Source: Sanghuangporus weigelae
Taxonomy: Eukaryota > Basidiomycota > Agaricomycetes > Hymenochaetales > Hymenochaetaceae
Assembly (NCBI GenBank): GCA_033182465.1
Contig: CP137318.1
Coordinates: 1,426,001 to 1,490,000 of the forward strand
DNA length: 64,000 nucleotides
Direction of reading: 5' to 3'
The translations under genes were made by a program, and so were the position numbers. The notes beneath the pieces are model-generated. The model was not told the origin of the DNA and did no database searches. It was given only the letters and a program-made list of their open reading frames with translations. Shown here piece by piece: positions 1 to 10,971 of the stretch (position 1 is its first letter; each line of letters begins with the position of its first letter).

Positions 1-1224
1 TCTCTCCCGAGGCGAATGTCTCAACCCGTTAGTTCTTATAATGATTCGACCAGTAATTCATCAAGTATTTATTGATGTATGTTTTCATTCTAGCCTAAGA
101 TTGCCCGGCTCCTATCTTTGCGAGCCGAAGCACACCCAGAAGGTATATTTGGGACATCAAACGTCCTATCATCAAGGACTAATTTGTCATTGCATCTAGA
201 GCTGGAAGTGAAACACGAGGCTCAAGTGCAACGTCTCCTAGCTTCATTTTCGGGGCTACCTCCGGGTTTGGGTTCTCGTTCTCGTTCTGCTCGCAATAGA
301 GGACGATATCCGGAAGAAGCCGTTGACGACGAAGAATTTCAAAGAGAGGAGACACCGAGCGACGATGAGGATCTGGAAGCCGGAACCTTGCCTGCGGTCT
401 TCAATTACAAAGTGCCTGTAGGCAGTGATCCTATTAATATCACAAAGCCCTCGACTCCTGTCCCGACTCCGACTGTACTTGGGACTCCGGAAGATGTTCG
501 AGGAGGATTCAGAGGAATCTCCGAAAGTCCGGGCAATATTATGGATATTGACATGGTACAGTTGTCATTAGTATCGTTCAATATACTGGAATCTAAATGA
601 ACCGATTCTAGCCGTTGTACACCATCGGGTCTCCATCACTGCCGTCAGCTATGGTCCCGCCTCAGAGTTGGCGCCAGACGCCTCCTCCGACCTCTGCTAG
701 TAGCGCGGTAAGAACGGCCAAACGGAAATGTGATTATTTTTCCTGCGTGTGCTATATATTAATAGAAGCGCTGATTTGCCTTTATAGATGAAGATCGTTT
801 CGAGCCTTACGCACCCTCAGTTAAACGGCGTGCTGTATCACCATCAATATCGCATCTCAAGGACCGAGATACAATCTCGCCCATCGTCATCCCGCGTTCG
901 CCGATACTTAAACCGCGGAAATCCATCAGCCAATCTCAGACGAATTCTACCACCTCATCACCGACGGTTTCCAACTCGAGTTATATGTATGGTTCCAATG
1001 GTAGTCCGTTCCCGTTACCGTTGTCAAGCAACGGGCATAACAGGTCAGGATCTTCGTCTTCGGTGGTGTCTTCGCCGACGGTAAGGGCTTCGATGATTCT
1101 TGCGAGTCCTATATTGCGGCCCGTACCACGGTTGGCTGCGGGATTGAAGAGAGCAGGGGACGAAGAGAAGATTGTAGATGGTGCCGGGGAGAATTTGAAA
1201 GAATTGAATATCGGTCGAAGTTAG
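1..1224 (+). CDS. 3' part of an unrecognised Ser/Pro-rich protein (partial)
   Basis: The gene starts before the window. A likely intron runs to the acceptor near 93, and the main exon then opens with KIARLLSLRAEAHPEG and a short segment that could be helical (LELEVKHEAQVQRLLASF). After it come an acidic stretch and Ser/Pro-rich low-complexity sequence. Two more short introns seem to lie at about 565-619 and 711-787. The last exon encodes SP-rich text with basic patches such as VKRRAVSPS and ILKPRKS, and ends LKELNIGRS before a TAG or TAA-type stop near 1222. Repeated S/T-P sites beside basic residues would suit a phosphoregulated nuclear protein, but that is inference. I do not recognise the family. 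The reading frame across the 711-787 intron does not join cleanly in my hands, so one exon edge here is uncertain. Confidence 0.55.
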
Positions 1225-1434
1225 TATATTTGAATGATGTATTTCTTGTGCTTTATTATAGACGTACTACATTCTACTATACTGTATCCAATATATGGCA
1301 GTTTCGACAGGTATCATTGGCCGTCCATAGGCTGTTCCTGATTTGGATATAGATGATCACTATCTATAGAACCCAAAAAGTTTTCCGAGAGAAATTCTTG
1401 CTATTCATGTAGCGCACCTTTAGTTCTTCATCCC

Positions 1435-4256
1435 ATGCTCGACACTGATCAGCTCACGATTCTCATCGTCGGCGCTGGCGGACGAGAGCACGCACTCGCT
1501 TGGAAGCTCGCGCAGTCTCCCATTGTCGAGAGGATTTTTGCCGCTCCAGGAAACGGCGGCACTGCTCAACTGGAGAAGACGACTAATATTGATGTCAGCA
1601 CTGGACCTGACTTTGCGGCGCTTGTGGATTTTGCGGTTCAGAATAATGTTCGTTGGTGTATTGAAATACTTCGGAGTGATATGGTTTGAGACTGAGAAGA
1701 TTGTCAGGTAAACTTGGTCATTCCAGGACCGGAACAGCCTTTAGTAGACGGGATTGAATCGGCTTTCCGCAAAGGTCTGATTTTGATAGCTTATATGCTA
1801 TATTTTTCCGCTCTGACAAGTACTTGCTATAGTTGGTATCCCAATATTCGGGCCTTCCGCCAGGGCGGCGACGATGGAGGGTTCAAAAGCCTTCTCAAAA
1901 GACTTCATGGCTCGACATAATATACCCACCGCTAAATACAAAACATTTTCTGCATCGCAGTTTGACGAAGCTGTTGAATATGTCAAGACTTGTGGGTTTC
2001 AGGTCGTGCTCAAAGCTGATGGTCTTGCTGGAGGTAAAGGTGTTCTGACTCCCCAGACGATCGATGAAGCAATTGCGGGCTTGAGGGATATCACGGTTTC
2101 GAATGTTTTCGGCAAAGCTGGTTAGTTACCTCATCGATTACCTTCCGGGTGCTCAGTCAACTATTCTTAGGCAGCCAGGTAGTCATTGAAGAATGCTTGA
2201 CGGGAGCTGAACTATCTATCCTTGCTTTCTCCGATGGATATACCGTAATACCTCTACCTGCAGCACAAGATCACAAACGAATTGGCGATGGTGACACGGG
2301 CCCGAATACAGGTGGTATGGGCGCATATGCGCCTGCACCTGTCGCAACCCCACAAGTTATGGACCGTATCATGAAAGAAACACTCCAGCCGACCATTGAC
2401 GGGATGCGGCGGGAGGGTTTCCCTTTCGTTGGCTTGCTGTTCACTGGGCTTATGCTCACGGAGTCAGGACCAAAAGTACTAGAGTATAACGTACGCTTTG
2501 GGGATCCTGAAACGGAAGCCGTGCTGCTACTCTTAGAGAGTGATCTGGCTTCTATTTTATTGGTACGTCACTGTTGTGAATGGCGCTCCGATCCAAAGAG
2601 ATTGATGCTCGTAGGCCTGTGTTGAACGCCGGTTAGACTCGGTTGAAGTAAAGGTCCGCCCTGGCTTTGCCGCCTCAGTCGTTATTGCATCGGCAGGTTA
2701 TCCAGGCTCTTACGCCAAAGGAAAACCCATTAAAATCGGTGATGTGCCTTCAGGTAAATATCAAGCCTCTTCTTTCGTCGTCTTGCACCTCATCAGTGAT
2801 TACTGTACACTCAAGGAGTCCAAGTTTTCCATGCCGGAACTGTACAAAAAGATGGCAATGTCGTCACATATGGAGGTCGCGTTCTTGCGGTTTCTGCTGC
2901 GGCTACGTCAGTCAAAGAGGCGGTGGATCTTGCCTACGAGGGTGTCAAGAAGATCTCGTTCGAAGGAGCCTACTACAGGAAAGACATTGCATATCGGTAC
3001 GTGACCTCGCCGAGATTATCTCGTCCCTCTCTAATTGTCCGCATTAGTGCTCTCCACCAAGCTGAAGCAGGCCCGAGCAAGCCGGGCTTAACGTATGCAT
3101 CTGCGGGCGTGTCGGTGGACACCGGAAACGCCTTCGTCGATACGATCAGGCCATTTGTCAAGGCTACTCGACGACCAGGATCTGATGCGGTCATCGGAGG
3201 ATTTGGTGGGACGTTTGACCTTAAGCCTTTAGGATATCAGGATCCGGTGTTTGTCAGTGGGACTGACGGCGTAGGCACGAAGCTGCGGGTGGCTATTGAC
3301 TCGGGCATCCACCGCTATGTGGGTGAGTCTTCCCGTTTTTGTCATTCGTACGTACTTCAGAGACTGACACATTGTCCGCGAGTAGGAATTGATCTGGTCG
3401 CCATGTCGGTGAACGACTTGATCGTGCAAGGAGCCGAACCGCTCTATTTCCTCGACTACTTCGCATGTAGACGTTTGAACTTACAAGTCTCAACTGAGGT
3501 GGTCAAGAGCATCGCACAAGGATGTCTCGAGGCAGGCTGTGCACTCATTGGCGGGGAGACAGCTGAAATGCCTGGCATGTATCATGACGGTTCGTTCATT
3601 CTTCCGGCATTAATACATTGCGATGACCTCAACTCGAGAAATGAAATGCAGGTGATTACGATCTTGCAGGCTTCGCCGTAGGCGCGGTCGAGCGCTCCCA
3701 ACTCCTCCCGCGACCGGACATCTCAGCAGGCGACGTCCTACTTGGCCTTCCTTCCTCGGGTCTCCATTCAAACGGATTCTCTCTCGTGCGCAAGATCGTC
3801 TCGCTCTCCGGACTCACTTATAGTTCACCTTGTCCTTGGGATGCGAAAACAACGCTAGCGGATGCACTCCTGACACCCACTCGTATATACGTGAAAACCT
3901 TGCTCCCAGTACTCCGGTCAGGTAGCGTGAAAGGTCTCGCGCATATCACAGGCGGCGGATTCATCGATAACGTCCCTCGCGTGCTCCCCGAAAGACTCGG
4001 GTGCACTATCGACGTGTCGCGCTGGGAGCTCCCTCTCGTCTTCTCCTACCTTATGAAAGCAGGCGGAGTCGAGCCTCGAGAAATGTGCCGCACATTCAAC
4101 TGCGGGATCGGCATGGTACTCGTCGTTGCCCGCCAGAATGTTGACGCGGTCTCACAAGCTCTGCGAGCGAATAGTGAGTCATCCGTATACCAAATTGGTG
4201 AGGTCGTTACTGGCAAAGGTGTCGTCGAGCTGAAAGGTCTGGAGACGTGGGCATAA
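1435..4256 (+). CDS. ADE5,7: Bifunctional GAR synthetase / AIR synthetase (purine biosynthesis)
   Basis: This enzyme carries out two steps of de novo purine synthesis in the cytosol: phosphoribosylamine-glycine ligase (GARS, PurD-like) and phosphoribosylformylglycinamidine cyclo-ligase (AIRS, PurM-like). The N-terminal half shows [14 protein letters not shown], the ATP-grasp glycine-rich segment [12 protein letters not shown] and the PurD signature [11 protein letters not shown] near 2490-2520. The AIRS half begins near 3090 with [11 protein letters not shown] and carries GTDGVGTKL (about 3260), MSVNDL (about 3400) and [11 protein letters not shown] (about 3550-3580). About nine exons are separated by introns of 50-65 nt, for example 1649-1710 and 3323-3386. 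The joined product is near 790 residues, the normal size of fungal Ade5,7. ATG 1435 is used because the PurD N-terminus follows almost at once. The gene looks intact and converges on the next one. Confidence 0.96.
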
Positions 4257-4978
4257 GCGTGTATAACGTGTACATACACTCGTCATAAAACACCCTTTTT
4301 CATGGAGGGAGAAAACAAACCGGAAAAATCCTTTCCAGGATAAATGCTACATTATCACATAGATATGAAAATGAAAACGAGGAAAAAATATGGAAGGAAA
4401 TTCCAATGCTGAAAAAGATTTTTTCGCCTATATGTAGTTAAAGAACAGGAAGTATGACAAAATCAAAAAGAATGGAAAATGTGAGAATGAAGAAAGAAGC
4501 CAATGACGTGCTTGGCATAAATTGAGAATGAAGGGGAAAACGAGGGTACAATATGCAATATGCAATGGAGATGGAGGGGAAAACTCAGAAGGGAAGGGAA
4601 GAACGATATATGAGAGTGGTGATTATGCGCGTGGATTGGAAATTATGAAAGGAACAGGCAAAACAAAACAGGAAAGACAGGGAAAAGGCAGACTGATCGA
4701 TAATCTATACCCAAGAAATATAAGCAGAAAAGCCAAGATAGAGGCATAGGAACAGATAGCAAAAGAACAGCGAGGAAACAGAAAGAGACTGCAGGCAGGT
4801 GGTCCCATAAGAAAAAATAAGACCGTATGAAGTATGCATCGGACAGAGAGCAATGGAAGGAAGAAAAAGAATGTATCAGCATCAGCGTTCATAATTGAGA
4901 GGAACTGGCCGAATGCAAAGTCAAGTGGGTAAGAGGAAGGAAGGAAGGATTATATGAAGAATTGGTTCCCTTCTCATG
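4257..4978. other. Convergent intergenic region, purine-rich on the plus strand
   Basis: This gap lies between the stop of ADE5,7 and the stop of the minus-strand zinc finger gene. I see no gene in it. The plus strand is strikingly rich in A and G from about 4300 to 4960, so the complementary strand is pyrimidine-rich. That matches a long C/U-rich 3' untranslated region of the minus-strand gene (inference). Open frames of 75-90 codons here are Phe/Ser/Leu-rich or Lys/Gly-rich readings of this skew, not genes. Confidence 0.6.
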
Positions 4979-7263
4979 TTACGCGGAGACAGAGACCGTC
5001 GCAGCATTGGCAGATTCAGCAGGATTGGCCGCGGCAACTGTGGCAACGGCAGCAAATGAAAGAGGTTTTATCTCTGGGGCGGACGCATTCATGTCGGCGT
5101 TAACGCCATTAGTATGTCCGTTGGGAGGTCCATCGGGATCCTTTGAGACTGAAGCAGTCTCTGACAGACCCGACGGCGTGTTCGTACCATCGGTCGATGA
5201 TCTTTCGCTCTTGGTCGAAAGGGGAGGAGGCGCCTTCAGCACCTCTGCTGCCGTCGGACCGTTTATCGGATTGCTGACGGGGCTTCGGGACGGTGGTGTC
5301 ACCGAACCACCGAGTACCGGAAATTCATCTGCACCTGGCACACGCTGTGATGGATGCTGAGAATACTGTTGCATATTACGCCCGCTACCAGTACCACGTT
5401 TTTCGTGGCGAACTCCGTTCGCCTTTGGAACATTACCGCGTTGGCCCTGGCCGTTCACCTGGGATCCGTTTGGCGAACCATCCTGTGTGTTTGATAAACA
5501 AAGATAAAATTTCAATACAAAGGTACAAATAATTGATTCGCGTACTGATCGCAGATTAAGCCCAGCCATCTTTTCATTGAGCTGATCGCCTTGCGGTTGG
5601 GTCTGTGCACGCGCACGGCCTCCAAATTTTGTCACATAGCTGCCTTGTAGTGACTCACCAGGTTCCGGCAAAATATGTGGGAATTTGCATGAATCGCTGA
5701 TTGAATAATCGATCAGATAATTATGTTAAACGCAGAAAGTCTCACAATAATTTTTTTTTCCCAAGAAAAGTGCTTACCCATTACGACATCTGCCTGACGG
5801 GAAGAAAGCACACGGCGGCTTCCGGTTGGCTGAACCAGCTCCAGACATGCGGCGGACGCTCCCGCGTCGCAGATTATTAGTTCCTTCTCGTAGCTGTGGG
5901 CGCGGGGGGTTTGTGTAAGCCTCCTGTTGGGACGGAGCTTGCATATGTTGTACGCCGTTAGGAGCCGTTCCTTCAAACTGCGGGTACTGAGCGGATCCGT
6001 TGAGAAGATTCGCGTCATTCCGATGCGTTGAGGATTGTACGACTGGCGATGTGGGGGAATACATAAACCCGTTCGGTTGGGGAACAGGTTGCTGGGTAGG
6101 AGGCATGCCTAAAGGCATTGGTGGAAGCATCTGGCCAGGGGCAAGGTAACCACCTGGAACCGGGATCCCGTACGGCATAGGCGGAGGCGCGTTTGTAGAG
6201 TTGTATGGAGTTTGTACTGGTGATGTGACTTCCGAGCCTGAGCGCAAATGCTGCGGCTGAGATACAGGCGAATGCGATGGATTTTGAGGTGAAGATACTG
6301 GATGAACAGACGAGAGTGGCTGTGAATATGGCGATTGCGGTGGCACGCTATAGTATCCGGCGTAAGGCGGATGAGCCATTGGGTCGTAATGAGCGGAATA
6401 CTGCGCTGGAGGCGGTAATGGACCTTGGAAAAAAGGCCCTTGCGGGTGGGCGAATATGCAGGATGGCCCATAGCGGCATGCGGGGAAATAACTTATTCAT
6501 ATGTACACGTTCGCCATTAGAATAATGTCCTTAAAATAACTTGAAAGTGGGAAAAATCTGACACGTACCGACAGGGAATCAGTCGCGCAATCTCTGGCGG
6601 TGGCAAGGTACCGTTGCCCATGGCATCTGAAGGTTGAGTTGTACCATTTGGTGGGGGAGGAGGAACAGGATAATACTGAGCAGGTGAGCCATCGGGAAGC
6701 ATCGCGCCGGGGTACGGCGCCGGATAGTACATGTATGGGCCCGGGGTTGGTGGCACTTGACCATACGCAGTATAGTTCTGTTGGTAGTCTTCCGGCGCAG
6801 GGTGCGGGTAAGTTTGCTCGGGAGCAGATCCGGGGGCGGCAGGACCAGCTGTGGCCTCAGTATCCGCTTGAGTCTTTTTGGCGCGAGCAGAGGAAAGTAA
6901 CTCTAGGATCGTGGCGTCCGTTGTGAGCTGCTCAATGCTCCCATGGCTCGAGGAGACTGTAGGGTCAGCACCTACGTCACAAATGAGTACGCACGTAAAT
7001 TTCCATTTGAAGGACATGCGGACAGCTCACCTGCATCTAAGAGGGCCTTGACGATGTCTCCGTGGCCATTCTTCACGGCTTGGACAAGTGGCGTAGCGCC
7101 AGCTTCATCTTTAAATTTAATTGTCAGCGTTGCTTGCATACCTGTTTCATATAAAGAAAGACATACCTTTGATCTCAATATCGACCGGAGAGGAATCTTT
7201 GAATAGAAGGCGGACCTGGTCGACGTCACCTGTGTCGACAGCGATCCAGAGGGATGAGACCAT
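4979..7263 (-). CDS. Ankyrin-repeat protein with two CCCH zinc fingers (putative RNA-binding)
   Basis: The N-terminus (MVSSLWIAVDTGDVDQVRLLF, then DEAGATPLVQAVKNGHGD) gives two ankyrin-type repeats. A Pro/Tyr-rich linker follows. The first CCCH finger is rebuilt across the intron near 6496-6569 and reads CRYFPACRYGPSCIFAH (C-x5-C-x5-C-x3-H). After a long Pro/Gln/Ser-rich stretch, the second finger is rebuilt across the intron 5699-5774 and reads CAFFPSGRCRNGDSCKFPH (C-x7-C-x5-C-x3-H). The C-terminal third is Gly/Asn/Ser-rich with RGG-like pieces and TP sites. CCCH pairs of this kind bind RNA, and the ankyrin repeats suggest a protein partner. ATG 7263 starts just before the first repeat. At least six exons are present. 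I know ankyrin plus CCCH arrangements from plants and some fungi but cannot name an orthologue. Confidence 0.85.
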
Positions 7264-8194
7264 AATTAACAAAGCAGACTTGATTGCAAGAAATACAGCC
7301 CTGCGGATAATGAACTGAGTGGGGGATAAGAGGGGGGATGATCGAGAAGGTAATAGGGCGATGGGAGACCACGAGAGCTGTTGAGGCTGAGTGAGTGAGC
7401 GCAAAATGACCGCCTAACAAAATTTTGACAAACACGATTATCTAATCACGCCAATCATCGATGGTCCAATTCGAGTATGGATTACATCATGTGCCGGGTT
7501 CATTCGTCAGGCACCGAATTCACCGAGCGAATCTTTCAATTCTCACTCGCTCGCCGAGTCTCAATCCCCCCGATTCTGTCCGAACAAATGAATTCACAGT
7601 TCATTTCTAATTCTTTATGCGCTACTACTCCCGTGACCGTTGAACTTAGACATCCTATCCTACATTACATCTTTCTAGGATTTATGGCTACATGTATCCA
7701 GGCGAGATGGGTGGCGACCATTTCATTTCCTTCTCGCCTTGCCTTGACACGTCGTATCGGAGAGAGACCGAATCATATACACTCCGATTCGTTCGCAGGG
7801 TCTCGACGCTTAGTACGCCTCGATGACCACCCTCGGATATACAACGGACACGTCTCAAAATTTGTCAAGTGACTACACCTGTATCATGCCCAGGCATGCT
7901 ACAACCGGTACGGCCTTAGTACGGCTTCCCGTGCGGAATTAACGCGTATAAACTCATTTCTGAGTAAGAATGTATTCACTAAATAAAAATACACGTATAC
8001 AAGTGCCAATGACTGGATCGTAAGAGATCGTTATGCTTGGATCGGGATACAAAGCGATCTGAAACAAAATGTGAAGCAAAATGCAAGACAAGCGAATACG
8101 TTGCGAAAACTAGTTCTGGTCGAAAGCAGAGGATCAGTCAAAGAAGGACCGAATTTTTAAAGAAGTCAGCGTGAGTAATAGATAAGGCTCCCAC
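7264..8194. other. Intergenic region, no gene seen
   Basis: The stretch is upstream of the ankyrin-CCCH gene and downstream of the GpsA-type dehydrogenase, both on the minus strand. It probably holds the promoter and 5' leader of the former and the 3' end of the latter. A 131-codon open frame on the plus strand at 7477-7872 has no recognisable motif, biased composition or plausible splice partner. I take it as chance. Confidence 0.5.
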
Positions 8195-9553
8195 TCATGT
8201 GGCCTTGATCCCTTTCAGGCCAAGTTTACGTTGTAGCACGCTCAGCGGGCCGTTTTTCGCGGGTAACGGAAGGTCGAGCTCGAATCTTGACGGGCTCGCC
8301 ATCAATTCCTGCGCTCGTACTTTCACATCGATGCCCTCGTATAACACTTCGTAGATCCCAGTGGCAATCGGCGCGCTCACGCCAAGCTCTTCAATCAACA
8401 CCTTGAGTGCCTTGGCTGTTGTCACTCCCTCCGCGACGGATCCGAGCGTGCGAATGATGTCGTCTAGCTTCTCGCCCTTGCCTAGCCGGTAGCCGACCGT
8501 ATAGTTTCGGGAAGTGGGTGATGAGCATGTCAGGAACAGATCACCAACACCTGCGAGAGTGAGGAAAGTATGTGAGTCCGCGCCGTACGCAGCCCCGATG
8601 CGCGTCATTTCTGCGAGTCCACGCGTAATAAGCACTGAAAGTAGTGAAATCAGCGCCAAATTCTTCGGAGACTTTCATATGAAAAAGATAACTTACTGGC
8701 TCGTGTGTTGTTCTCGAAGCCCAGTCCATCGGCGATACCCGTAGCAATCGCGTATACGTTCTTCAGTGCGCCAGCGAGCTCGACACCGATAGGATCGGTC
8801 CAGGTGTAGCATCGGAACCACGGCTGATGGAATACTTGCGAAGCACGTTCTGCGTGAAGGTTGGAGAAAGACGCGATGGTGACTGATGTTGGTTGTCGAC
8901 GAACAATTTCTTTTGCGAACGAAGGTCCGGATAGGAAAGTTGCGGCCTTGGCTACTTCAGGTCCGCAGGCGTCGGCGATGATCTCCAGAGTAAGTGAATG
9001 AGTACTGATTTCGATTCCTTTGTTCACGAAGATGAGCAGAGGCATGTTGTTCGGGTCCAGTCGAGGATGGAGCTCGGTGAGCAATTCTCTAAAGAGTTGG
9101 TGTAAGTAAGGATTATCTGTATCTGGAGAAGAAATTTACTCACCGTAATCCCTCAGTCGGGATTGCAAAGAGGAGCACATCAAGGCTAGCAATCGTCTTC
9201 GCAGTGGGCAAGTCGGGACCAATGGCGGTAATAGTATCAGGGAAGACATGGTCTTGCAGGTATTCCTTGTTACGATGGTGCAGATTGAAATACTCGATCT
9301 GTTCAACGGAGCGCGACCAAAGAAAGACTTCATGCTCGGAGTCTCCAAGGTGGTCTGCAAGGCAGCTACCAAAGTTACCGGCACCAAGTACGCAGACTTT
9401 GGTCTTTGGCGGGGAGGATAGGGGTGAGTGCGACAGGTCGAAAGTCGCTACTCTGTCAGAAGTCATAGCAGAGCGGGGACGTGGACGATGATGAGGACGC
9501 GTCAGACGAGCGTATACGGAGTGTGGCTTGTGTATGAGAGCTGGAGCAGACAT
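8195..9553 (-). CDS. NAD(P)-dependent glycerol-3-phosphate dehydrogenase, bacterial GpsA type
   Basis: The enzyme interconverts dihydroxyacetone phosphate and sn-glycerol-3-phosphate, feeding phospholipid and glycerol synthesis. The dinucleotide-binding motif is VCVLGAGNFGS. The active-site region shows FVNKGIE, LSGPSFAKE, GALKNVYAIATGIADGL and TRGLAEMTRIG, followed by LAGVGDLFLTC and SVAEGVTTAKAL. These match the prokaryotic/plastid GpsA family more closely than the usual fungal Gpd1/Gpd2 family, whose binding motif is GSGNWG. There are three exons: 8195-8640, about 8697-9084 and about 9144-9553. The introns rejoin as EGLR/ELLTEL and NNTRA/MLITRG. ATG 9553 adds about 50 residues rich in Arg and Pro before the Rossmann fold, possibly an organelle-targeting leader. 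The catalytic residues are all present. Confidence 0.93.
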
Positions 9554-10971
9554 GATGAATAGTAAATGGGGACGCGTCGGAAGAGAGATTAGTTCAATGA
9601 GACACAACGAAGAACAGATTGTTCTTTTTTGACGAACCTTTCTCTCCGTTTACTGATGAGGTTATATACCTGCGCGATAGGACTGAAGGACGTAAGAACT
9701 GAGAAAAGTAGATGCGGTGACACAGCATGTACCAGTTACCAAAACCAAACGTGAAAGCGGCCAATACCAAGACGCGTGAATCATTCACCACCTCCAACAC
9801 AAAAATATCCCGCTTGCCTTTTCGGGACGCGCGTCACCTGTTGGGGCTTCTTCCTTCTTCGGCATGCGAAGACGGGAGACTGAGCCGAGTCCGGCAGAGG
9901 AATCGAGTCCAGTTATCGTGCGCAAAGATGCACCCTTAAAATTCTCGTTGCTGGAGAGATGATTGTTCGTGGAGTCGGCAATAGGATTGTCTGCTAGCGA
10001 TTACGATAAAAATCCGCGATTCGTTTTTTTGGCTACTTCGACATCATTTTGTGCGAAGATTTCAACGGAGATAGGACCGGCACGCGAATCCAGAATGGTG
10101 CCGAAATGCGATTAACGGCGCGGAAGAGGGTGTGAGTGGCCTTTTGGAGACGAACTATCATGTCCTCCAAGTTTAAAATTCCCAACGAGAATGACTTCTA
10201 CGCGAAACTCCTTCATGTATAAATCCGAACATCTCGACGTGCATCAGAACTGAGATTTCATGTCTGTATATAGCTAATGAGACGTTATATCTCTGTGCAA
10301 CGACAGCAGATGTGTCCCAAATTATTGGAAGAAATGGAAGACGCTCGCGATCGTGTACTTCATTTGAAGATCGTCTTGCTTCACTTTCTCGGTAATCTTC
10401 CTTATTCCCAATACTCAAGATCGTGGTCTGCCTGTCGTTTCTGTAATATTTCTTATTCAAAAGGATTCTTTATCCTTGACACCAGGGACTATCAAATAGC
10501 ATTTGCATGACCAGCGGCTTAAGAGATTCGGCGGTTCTTTGCAGAAATTTCGGCCATCTGAGCCACTCACATTCCATTGCCATTGGATAGGTCTTTTCTG
10601 TGTAGGATGATCGAAAAGAATTATATGGCAACACTAAAATGAACGGGGGTTTTCGATTACTGCTAGTCGCTTTTACTAAGTTGCGAGTCATTGGGAAGTT
10701 GATGCCTCTATAGCTGTTCGTGCAGTGCAACACATCGGAAGGAATTCCTTTTCATCTGCCAGTGCTCAATCGACGGAGATTGCAATGATCGACACTGATG
10801 GATGTGCATATGTTACATAGTCACGTTCCACGTCACTCGTTTACAGTCCGTCTCCGCTGCGGACTGTGGTGCCTCTTCAGCTCGTTACTTATTCTCTGCT
10901 TTATCTATCTACCTTTTATTATCATCTAGACGTACACATTCAACGTAATACCTTATCTCCTGTGCGCAGCG
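9554..10971. other. Long divergent intergenic region, possibly one small spliced ORF
   Basis: This 1.4-kb gap separates the divergent GpsA-type gene and SED5. It should hold both promoters; the last 120 bases before SED5 are pyrimidine-rich. One weak coding candidate on the plus strand starts at ATG 10160 (MSSKFKIPNENDFYAKLLH). It would splice at about 10217-10273 into a short helical-looking exon, MCPKLLEEMEDARDRVLHL, that runs to about 10391. It matches no family I know and may be chance. Confidence 0.4.

Noticed and set aside
7477-7872. 131-codon open frame on the plus strand in a gap
   Set aside because: No motif, no splice partner, ordinary chance length in this GC range.
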